Source: Ramicandelaber brevisporus (lineage: Eukaryota; Kickxellomycota; Ramicandelaberales; Ramicandelaberaceae). Taken from it: DNA of 29,820 nucleotides. The position numbers were made by a program, and so were the translations under genes. Below are positions 18,423 to 26,048 of this stretch, piece after piece (position 1 is the first letter of the stretch; each line of letters begins with the position of its first letter). The DNA lies in contig MU602716.1 in NCBI GenBank assembly GCA_025201865.1, positions 4,082 through 33,901 on the forward strand. Direction: 5' to 3'. The notes beneath the pieces were generated by a model. That model was not told where the DNA came from. It saw only the letters and a program-made list of their open reading frames with translations, and did not search any database.

Positions 18423-21134
18423 ATGTCGCACTATCAAGGTGGTGGCGCGGTGGTGGGCCAAATACCTCCAGGCCAACAGCAGCAAGCCCAAGCTGTTCAT
18501 CATCAGCAACAGCAACAACAACAACAACTTCATTACCAGGGACAACCACAACCACACGCAGTTCATATGCAGCAAGGTGTTTATCCTCATCAGATGGTGC
18601 CTCAGCAAGCTCCACCACAGCCGCAGCAGCAGCAGCAGCACCACGCTCATCATCAGCAAGTGCAGCAATATCAACCTCAACCTCAATCTCAACCTCAACA
18701 GCAGCAGCAACAGGCTGTGAGTCGTGTTCATCCTCAGCAAGCTCATCAAGCTCAAGCTCAAGTTCAGCAGCAACAGCCGCCATCATCACAGCAACAGCAA
18801 CAGCAGCATCAACAAGCTGCTCAACAAGCTGTTGCTCAACAACGTCAACAAATTGCTGGAGGAGGGATTCAAGAGATGCCAGCGCGCATTGGACAGCATT
18901 TGGAGTCGATTCGCGGTGAGTTTGATCGCCTCTTGGGTGAATACCAGGCCACAGCGAGCCAGCGTGCTCGCGGAGGTGCAGGCTCAGGAGCGATTGACAG
19001 CGATTTGGAGCAAAAGCTTGTTCAGCAAATCAATGAGCTTGGTGGAGTCCAAGCAGCAGTTAATGTGATTGGGCGTAGAGTTGATGAAGCTCAGCGTGAT
19101 TACAATTTAACTGTTGCACAGTATCAGCTGCAAAATTTGGAGAAAGTTGCACCAAACTTGTCAGCTATTATAATGAACGCTCAGCCGCCAGATTTGAGCA
19201 ACGTTTCAATGGATATCTACCAGAGCGTTGTGCCCAATGGTCCCTCAACTGGTCCTCCGACTCAGGAACAGTTGAAGCAGCAACAGCAGCAACAGTGGAG
19301 CAGCTATAATCAAAACTATCTCCAGGCTCATGGCACACCTGCTCCCCCAATCGGACACCAGCAGGGGCCAAATCAGCTTGGGTATCAGCAAATGCAGCAG
19401 CATTATCGTGCGATTCAACATCAGCAAGCTCAGATGCAGCAACAGCAACAGCAGCAACCACAGCAGACCCCAGTAATTGGCCAGCAACAGCCTCAACAGC
19501 GCATTCATCCACAGATGCAGCAAGCTCCACTCCAACAACAACAGCAACCACAGCAACAGGGAATGCAACCACAACAGCAGCCTTTCATGCAACAGGGACA
19601 GGCGCCATCTCAATATGGGCAGCAGCAGCGGCAGCCAACTCCACGCCAAAGTCAGCAAATTGCTGTTCCTCCACAGCAGCAGCAGCCACAACAGCAGCAA
19701 GGTCGTGGCCCAATCGGTGGTCAGTCTCAGCAGATGCAGTATGGTGCCGCAGCTCCACAGCCTGGTATGGAGCCAAACGGAGTGCAGGGTGGATCTGAGC
19801 AGGTTGGGTCGATTCGTCCAGGTCGTGCAGGTTCTCGTGGGAATGCGATGAACATATCAATGAGTTTGGCAGATTACGATGTTACACAGCTGTCGTCATC
19901 GCACTATAGAGAGCATGGAGACTGGCATGTGATCTATAATCCAACTAAAGGTGAGCCTGTGGTGGAGATTGAGCATATGCATACACTGGTTCATAACGGA
20001 GTGGTGTGCTGTGTTAAATTTAGCAAAGATGGCAAGTTAATGGCTGCAGGCTCGAACCGAATGGCAATGTTGTACGAGGTTCCTAGCTTCCATTTGCTGC
20101 GTGAGATTACTGAGCCATTTACTTGGAATAATCATCCAGATGGCAATATTAATAACAATAATGATAACAACGACCCCAACATTGGTAACCAAGCAGCTGA
20201 TTTGTATGTGCGTGCAGTTTGTTTCTCGCCAGATTCCAAATTATTGGCTACTGGATCAGAGGATAGACTGGTTCGTATCATTGAAGTGGCCACTGGTAAT
20301 GTACTTCGAGTCATGCAAGGACACACCTCAGATATCTATGCCCTCGATTTTTCGACGGATGGCAGATTATTGCTGAGTGGATCCGGCGACTGCACTGCAA
20401 TGGTTTGGGATGTTAATTCAGGAACACGTTTGCATGTTTTGCATGTCCAGTCAAGTCCTCAGGATGAGCAAGACTGCGGTGTTCCTTCTGTTGCATTTAG
20501 CAGAGATGGCTACTTGGTTGCCGCGGCTTCGCTGGACAAAATCATTCGACTGTGGAATCTGTCCATTCAGCATAACCCTGTCATTGAAAGAATTGCTGGC
20601 CACAATGACTCAGTCTATTCCATTGCATTTGCGCACCATGGAAACACTCTTGTCTCTGGCTCACTTGATAAGACCATCAAGCTATGGGACTTGACTGCGC
20701 TCCTGCGCAATCAGTACGACCCGTCCAATGGTAATAATGCAATGCGCCAGCAGGGTTCAATGCATCCAGCCACCATCGGCGGTGCAAGCTTATTAGGCAC
20801 GTTGCTGGGACACAAGGACTTTGTTCTTTCGGTTGAGTTTACCTTTGATGACAAGTATATTATTAGCGGAAGTAAAGATCGCACTGTTCAAATTTGGGAT
20901 TCATCGACTCATGAGGCTCTGGCTCTGCTTAGTGGCCACAAGGATTCTGTTATTGGTATCGGATTAAACCCAGCTCAGCCAATGTTTGCCACAGCCAGCG
21001 GTGACTGCAAAATGAAGATTTGGACTTATCAATCATCCTCGTCATCGAACGCTGCAAAGGATGTGAAGCCAAATATTAACCCAACGCCAGCTCCTCCTCC
21101 TCAACAGCAACAGCAGCAGCAACAGCAGCAGTAA
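18423..21134 (+). CDS. TUP1: Tup1-type general transcriptional corepressor
   Basis: 903 aa, single exon. Residues about 152-237 are a Tup_N helical domain (RIGQHLESIRGEFDRLL, then a second long helix ending near QYQLQN) that in yeast Tup1 forms the tetramer and binds Ssn6/Cyc8. Seven WD40 repeats follow at about 524-872, with typical ends such as SGSGDCTAMVWDV, SGSLDKTIKLWDL and SGSKDRTVQIWD. The complex is recruited by DNA-binding factors to repress many gene sets. Gln/Pro-rich linkers fill residues 1-150 and 240-480, and the protein ends in a 10-Gln run. In yeast Tup1 the Tup_N domain is at the very N-terminus, so the 150-residue Gln-rich front is unusual. The ATG at 18423 is the first in this frame; the frame upstream is open to 18198 but has only a GTG there. 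Confidence 0.95.
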   Translation: MSHYQGGGAVVGQIPPGQQQQAQAVHHQQQQQQQQLHYQGQPQPHAVHMQQGVYPHQMVPQQAPPQPQQQQQHHAHHQQVQQYQPQPQSQPQQQQQQAVSRVHPQQAHQAQAQVQQQQPPSSQQQQQQHQQAAQQAVAQQRQQIAGGGIQEMPARIGQHLESIRGEFDRLLGEYQATASQRARGGAGSGAIDSDLEQKLVQQINELGGVQAAVNVIGRRVDEAQRDYNLTVAQYQLQNLEKVAPNLSAIIMNAQPPDLSNVSMDIYQSVVPNGPSTGPPTQEQLKQQQQQQWSSYNQNYLQAHGTPAPPIGHQQGPNQLGYQQMQQHYRAIQHQQAQMQQQQQQQPQQTPVIGQQQPQQRIHPQMQQAPLQQQQQPQQQGMQPQQQPFMQQGQAPSQYGQQQRQPTPRQSQQIAVPPQQQQPQQQQGRGPIGGQSQQMQYGAAAPQPGMEPNGVQGGSEQVGSIRPGRAGSRGNAMNISMSLADYDVTQLSSSHYREHGDWHVIYNPTKGEPVVEIEHMHTLVHNGVVCCVKFSKDGKLMAAGSNRMAMLYEVPSFHLLREITEPFTWNNHPDGNINNNNDNNDPNIGNQAADLYVRAVCFSPDSKLLATGSEDRLVRIIEVATGNVLRVMQGHTSDIYALDFSTDGRLLLSGSGDCTAMVWDVNSGTRLHVLHVQSSPQDEQDCGVPSVAFSRDGYLVAAASLDKIIRLWNLSIQHNPVIERIAGHNDSVYSIAFAHHGNTLVSGSLDKTIKLWDLTALLRNQYDPSNGNNAMRQQGSMHPATIGGASLLGTLLGHKDFVLSVEFTFDDKYIISGSKDRTVQIWDSSTHEALALLSGHKDSVIGIGLNPAQPMFATASGDCKMKIWTYQSSSSSNAAKDVKPNINPTPAPPPQQQQQQQQQQ

Positions 21135-21708
21135 ACATGTCAAGCTATTTGAATTGAATCAGCCTACTTTACTTTCCTATCTTCTCTTGCATCTTCTCTT
21201 GCATCTTCTCATTTTCTCATTTTCTTGTCTTTTCTTTCTTTCTTCATTTATTTTAACTTGTCACACTATCACTTTTCAATTATCCTCTTCATCCAAAAGA
21301 GTCAAGTTGTCATTACTAATGATCCTTTGTTTTTTCATTTAAATCGGTTAAAGCTCCGATTGGTGGAACGTAATCAAATGTGCAGTTCCGCAGTAATAAA
21401 ATTTGTGCTGCTGCTGCTGCGGCAATTTCCTCGGCGCTGGGGCGGAATTTTTTTTTCTTCGTTCAATCTTTTCTGGCTGGAGTTGGAGAGTATGTTTGAG
21501 ATGGGCGATAAATATGCTTCGGTGTCGACGTTATCAAAGTCTTTTTTGAGTTGTGTGCTTCTTCGTCTACAGCTTTACACTTTACACTTACTCCCCTGCA
21601 TACAGTCAGTCATCGTCCTCTTTCCCCTATACATACACCAACACAACCGTCCAAGCGTAACTAGACAAGCTTCATCAAGTTAAACCGCTCACTACAAAGA
21701 AACGTTTT
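21135..21708 (+). promoter_or_regulatory. 3' flank of TUP1 and promoter/leader of the FAP1-like gene
   Basis: 574 bases. A CT-rich tract with three CTTCTCTTGCAT-like units lies at 21176-21245. An AATAAA at 21395-21400 could serve as the TUP1 poly(A) signal, 261 bases past its stop. A CTGCTGCTGCTGCGGC run follows at 21407-21422. A 152-codon open frame (21225-21683) through this DNA is Phe/Leu/Ser-rich and follows the pyrimidine bias; it is not called. Confidence 0.4.
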
Positions 21709-24700
21709 ATGAGTAGCGACGCCTTCGAGGCAGCTCCATTAGCTCCCTTGCCCTCTCGGAACCAACAACTATCAGCGGCCGCTCGGTCCTTCGTGCCAGC
21801 TTCAGCAACCACCACTACTACTGCTACTACTAGTACTGCTGCTGGCAATAGCTCTACGAGCGAAGCTTCACGTCGGAACCGGCGCCGTCATCGCAGTGGC
21901 AAAAATGGCCCAAGCGAACAACAAGCACAACCACAGCGTCAGCAGCAGCAGAACCAGTCACCACGCGAAGAGCAGCCATTGTCTGCTCGTCCTCGCAACA
22001 ATCGTGGTGGTCGCGGCCGCAATGATGCAGCTGCCGTGTCTTCCAGTGGCAGCGATGCCAACAATGACAGCAGCAATAACAACGGTATGAGCTCGGGCGA
22101 CGCCAATGTTGGCCCCGGTGCTCCCGTAACTTCAAACAACAACAACAACAACAATAGTAACAACTCCCGCAATAGACGTGGCATTGGCAGTGGCGGTCGT
22201 AATAGAAATGGTGGTGTTAATGGTGACGGTGCAGCCCAGAGTCATCGACGCCCGCAATCCAACGGCAATGCCACAGCCGCTACCACGCAAGTTGCCAGCT
22301 CCGTTCGAGTGAGTCGTCGCTTCCAAGGATCGCTCACTTCATCAGCTACTACTACAGCAGGCTCCGCCAATGAATCCCAGCAACATCAAATGCGCGCTGA
22401 TCGCAATGCGGAGTACTTGGCCCATGTCAAGCATTTGGAGCTTCCTGATGATGCTGACTTGGCCACAACAATTTCCCATGGACTGACTACCGCCACCTAC
22501 GAGTGCATGGTGTGCTGCGACGTCATCAAGCCATTCCAAGCCACTTGGGGATGCGACTCATGCTGGGCCGTGTTCCATTTGCGCTGCGTCCAGAAGTGGG
22601 CTCGCCGCTCCATCGCCGAGACTTCTCTTCAGTCCGATGGCAATGCTGGCAGCTCTGGAACTGAGTGGACGTGTCCAAGCTGCCGTGCTGGCCACGATGT
22701 TCTGCCAGAGTCGTACAAGTGCTTCTGTGGACGAAGTGATGACCCTGAGACTCGCAAGTTTATCACGCCGCATTCATGTGGTGAATCGTGCTCTCGTCCG
22801 CGCATTCAGGATCACTGCGTTCATTCATGCTCGTTACCATGCCACCCCGGTCCATGCCCACCATGCCCTGCCATGATTTCAACGTCGTGTCACTGCGGCC
22901 GCGTTGAAACCAAGAGTCGCTGTTCATCGTACAATCCAACTGAGGGCATGTCATGTGGCGAAGTGTGCGGAGAACTCTTGGGCTGTGGTAAGCACTACTG
23001 CCAGGACACGTGCCATTCGGGTTTGTGCAAGCCATGTGGCGAAGCCGAGTCCAAGTCATGTGAGTGTGGCAAGGTTGAGCGCACTGTGGCCTGTGGCACT
23101 CGCAAGCTCAACTGTGACAAGGTTTGCAATGCTCTGTATTCCTGTGGTGTTCACGAATGCAAACAGAGTTGCCACAATTCGAACGATGGCTCGCACAAGA
23201 CTTGCCCACAGTCGCCAGCTTTGATTTCCTCATGTCCATGTGGCAAGCAGAGTATTGACTTGCTGTGTCGCATTCCTCGTATCAGCTGCTCTGATCCAAT
23301 TCCAACATGTGGCGCTACTTGCGACAAGATTCTCATTTGTGGCCACAAGTGCTCCAAGCGCTGCCACTCCGGCGACTGTCCTCCGTGTGACAAGCGCATT
23401 GATGTCAAGTGTCGTTGCGGCCTGACTTCTGCGAACCGCAAGTGCGATGAGCAGATGGCTCGTATTACAGCTGGCGATGGCTCGGATGTAGTCACCTGCC
23501 AGCACAAGTGCAATGCTCTTCGTGTTTGCGGCCGCCATGAGTGTGGAGAGACCTGCTGCCCATCATACAAGCCGCCGCGACGTGGCAAGGCTGCTTTGGT
23601 CGCCTCAACCCCTGATGACGATGGTGGTGCTCACATGTGCCTGTTGATTTGTGGCAAGCCTCTCAAGTGCGGCAAACACAACTGCATGGCTCTTTGCCAC
23701 CGCGGTCCGTGTGATCCTTGTCTGGAAGCTTCGTTCGATGAGTATCACTGCCCTTGTGGCAAGACTATCGTGTATCCGCCGATTCGCTGCGGTACGCCAC
23801 CACCCAAGTGCCCCCACACTTGCACTCGCACTCGCACCTGTGGCCATGTTGATCCTCATCCTCATGAGTGTCACAGCGATGATGTTGCATGCCCGCCGTG
23901 TCCAGTGCTGGGTCAGCGTCCTTGCATGTGTGGCAAGACTTCCGTCCGCAACGTTGCCTGCCACCGTCCAACTCCAAGCTGTGGTACTGTCTGTGGCAAG
24001 CCTCTGTCCTGCGGTGGTCATTTCTGCAAGCGTCTATGCCATTCTGGCGAGTGTCTCGACTCTGCCACAACTGCGTGGGGCGGCAAAGGCTCTGCCGTAA
24101 CATTGGGTAGATGCAATCAGATTTGTGGCAAACCGCGCCGCTCCTGCAGCCACCCGTGTGACGAGACTTGCCATGTTCCCGCTAGCTGCTCTGAGACTGC
24201 TCCTTGTGCATTCAAGGTGGACCTTTCTTGTCCATGTGGTCGGCTGACAGCCAAGCGTAACTGTGGCGCCACAGCAACGTCAAAACCGAGACAGCAAATC
24301 GACTGTACCCAAGCCTGTCTCGTTGCCGAGCGCAACAAGCGTCTGGCTCAAGCACTGAGTGTTCGTGAAGACACTGCTGCCGTCTCGACATCTGCCAGCG
24401 TTGGCTCTCAGATTGCACTCTATGAGCCAGAGCTGATTGAGTTTGCTCGCTCATACATTCCGTGGATATTGGGCATTGAGCGCCAGTTTGCCGATCATTT
24501 GGCGGACCCAATACGCAAGGCGCTGTATCTACAGCCAATGGACCGTTTGCGTCGTCAGATGGTGCACATGCTGGCCGCTCACTACAACATGACATCTGAA
24601 TCTGTTGATCCGGAGCCTCATCGCAGTGTCATTGTACGCAAGCAGCTGTCGCCAACGCCGAGCCAGATTCCACCCAATTTGCTGTCCAAGTCTCTGTTTA

Positions 24701-25512
24701 TGACCGTTGAGCAGCAGCAGATAATGGTTCATGGCGATTCCTCCCAGCAGCAGCAAGTCAATGCAATCATTCTGCTCAACACATCCCCGTTGGCCACTGA
24801 GGATGTTCTATCTGATGCTCTTAACCGCGTCTTCAACAACCGGAACAGCAGCAGTAACAATGGCGGCAGCGACAGTCTCCCCAAGACATCGTACGCATTT
24901 GCCATCGAATGGTATCACAGCCAGTTTGCCAACGACTACCGCATTCCGCTGCAGTGGTCGCCTGCAGCTGCCGTGTTCATCACTGACACTGCTTCCGAGG
25001 TTGCGCCGACTGAAGATGAAATCACACTCGAATTGCTCCGTGCGCGCCCGTTGCTCAAAGACCGACTGGTGGTCTCTGGACTGGTTGGCAGTGTGGAATG
25101 TGCATATCTGAATGAACGCCTCGAAGTGCTTTGGCCACCGCGTTTGAAATCAGCCATTGCTGCTGCAGGTGCTGCAGGTGCTTCGACCACTTCTGCCTCC
25201 GCGGCGACAGCGGGTGTTCAGACCACTGGTGATATCAAGGGCGGCATGGCATTTGCTGAACATGGCTCTAGCGATTTCGCCAGTAGTGGCAGTGGAGTGT
25301 CCAAGATTCCACAGGGTATGCTCATGGCCAATGCTGCTGCTATCACGTCAAAGACTGCGTTGACTGGCAAGCCGCAGTCTAGTCCGGCATCTGCAATGGC
25401 TAGAGTGTCGGTCGCTGCCAATCCCTTCGAATTGCCAATTTCGAAGGTTGACACATCCGAACTTCCGGATAACTGGGAGGAAGCATCCTCAGACGATGAA
25501 GACGATAAGTAA
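21709..25512 (+). CDS. FAP1/NFX1-type zinc-finger protein with R3H domain
   Basis: 1267 aa, single exon. Residues 1-240 are disordered (Ser/Asn/Gln/Arg, RNRR and GGRGR patches). A RING/PHD-like finger starts at C266 (YECMVCCDVIKPF, then CDSCWAVFHLRCVQKW and WTCPSC). From about residue 345 to 850 there are about eight or nine NFX1-type cysteine repeats with the pattern CG-x-C-x(3)-CH-x-G-x-C-x(2)-C and CxCGK ends, for example CGKHYCQDTCHSGLCKPCG. An R3H domain follows around 905-975 (DRLRRQMVHMLAAHYN, with the R-x3-H pair), known to bind single-stranded nucleic acid. The tail is acidic (ASSDDEDDK). Relatives are yeast FAP1 (partner of the rapamycin-binding protein Fpr1), human NFX1 and fly shuttle craft. 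The RING-like finger suggests possible E3 ligase activity, but this is inference. The ATG at 21709 is preceded by a stop at 21681. Confidence 0.93.
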   Translation: MSSDAFEAAPLAPLPSRNQQLSAAARSFVPASATTTTTATTSTAAGNSSTSEASRRNRRRHRSGKNGPSEQQAQPQRQQQQNQSPREEQPLSARPRNNRGGRGRNDAAAVSSSGSDANNDSSNNNGMSSGDANVGPGAPVTSNNNNNNNSNNSRNRRGIGSGGRNRNGGVNGDGAAQSHRRPQSNGNATAATTQVASSVRVSRRFQGSLTSSATTTAGSANESQQHQMRADRNAEYLAHVKHLELPDDADLATTISHGLTTATYECMVCCDVIKPFQATWGCDSCWAVFHLRCVQKWARRSIAETSLQSDGNAGSSGTEWTCPSCRAGHDVLPESYKCFCGRSDDPETRKFITPHSCGESCSRPRIQDHCVHSCSLPCHPGPCPPCPAMISTSCHCGRVETKSRCSSYNPTEGMSCGEVCGELLGCGKHYCQDTCHSGLCKPCGEAESKSCECGKVERTVACGTRKLNCDKVCNALYSCGVHECKQSCHNSNDGSHKTCPQSPALISSCPCGKQSIDLLCRIPRISCSDPIPTCGATCDKILICGHKCSKRCHSGDCPPCDKRIDVKCRCGLTSANRKCDEQMARITAGDGSDVVTCQHKCNALRVCGRHECGETCCPSYKPPRRGKAALVASTPDDDGGAHMCLLICGKPLKCGKHNCMALCHRGPCDPCLEASFDEYHCPCGKTIVYPPIRCGTPPPKCPHTCTRTRTCGHVDPHPHECHSDDVACPPCPVLGQRPCMCGKTSVRNVACHRPTPSCGTVCGKPLSCGGHFCKRLCHSGECLDSATTAWGGKGSAVTLGRCNQICGKPRRSCSHPCDETCHVPASCSETAPCAFKVDLSCPCGRLTAKRNCGATATSKPRQQIDCTQACLVAERNKRLAQALSVREDTAAVSTSASVGSQIALYEPELIEFARSYIPWILGIERQFADHLADPIRKALYLQPMDRLRRQMVHMLAAHYNMTSESVDPEPHRSVIVRKQLSPTPSQIPPNLLSKSLFMTVEQQQIMVHGDSSQQQQVNAIILLNTSPLATEDVLSDALNRVFNNRNSSSNNGGSDSLPKTSYAFAIEWYHSQFANDYRIPLQWSPAAAVFITDTASEVAPTEDEITLELLRARPLLKDRLVVSGLVGSVECAYLNERLEVLWPPRLKSAIAAAGAAGASTTSASAATAGVQTTGDIKGGMAFAEHGSSDFASSGSGVSKIPQGMLMANAAAITSKTALTGKPQSSPASAMARVSVAANPFELPISKVDTSELPDNWEEASSDDEDDK

Positions 25513-26048
25513 ACGTGTCTTTGTCCCCCTCCCCCAAATTACTCATTTTAACCATTACCAGTTTTTATTAAAAGTCCAATATTGCTAAAGCAATGGCCAT
25601 TGCCATAACCAGGCCTGAGCGTGGTACTGGTCAATGCGCCCGCATCGGCCAATTATTTACTAAAAAAAATCACGCACAGACCACGCCACTCACAGACCAC
25701 CACCAAATGTCCAACCAACCATCCTCCGAGCAAACGATAAAATAGACTCGCCAGCCCACCACAGCCTTACTTTCCTATTGCCACGACTACCAACGCACAA
25801 AACAACGCCTTGTATAGCGTCTATCGCCCTCTTCTCTTCTCTTTTTAAAGATCTTCTTACTCTTACTCTTGCTCTTACTCTTTGTCGACAGTGTTTGTTC
25901 ATCTCATCAATCCTTCCTTTGTCATCTCACTCTGCCTACTCACCTACCCGCCTGCCTGCCAAACCACGTTTGACTTTCTACCTCCCCTCCCCCGAGTGGC
26001 GCTCATCTTACTTTCGCATACCACCACCACCACCACAAAAAGAACAAT
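25513..26048 (+). promoter_or_regulatory. 3' flank of the FAP1-like gene and promoter/leader of the CDF gene
   Basis: 536 bases. ATTAAA at 25567-25572, 55 bases past the FAP1-like stop, is a likely poly(A) signal. The second half is pyrimidine-rich on the sense strand, with CTTACTCTTACTCTTGCT-type units at 25855-25883 and a C/A-rich CCACCACCACCACC run at 26021-26034 just before the ATG at 26049. No RNA gene is seen. Confidence 0.45.

Noticed and set aside
21407-21422. CTGCTGCTGCTGCGGC run as a start of a CRISPR-like or structured RNA repeat
   Set aside because: A short simple trinucleotide run; no spacer-repeat structure is present anywhere in the window.
21225-21683. 152-codon plus-strand frame between TUP1 and the FAP1-like gene
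   Set aside because: Composition (Phe, Leu, Ser) follows from a pyrimidine-rich leader; no domain or secretion signal is convincing.
25590-25640. Possible tRNA in the FAP1-CDF intergenic region
   Set aside because: No cloverleaf, A-box or B-box sequence could be matched; only short self-complementary pieces are present.
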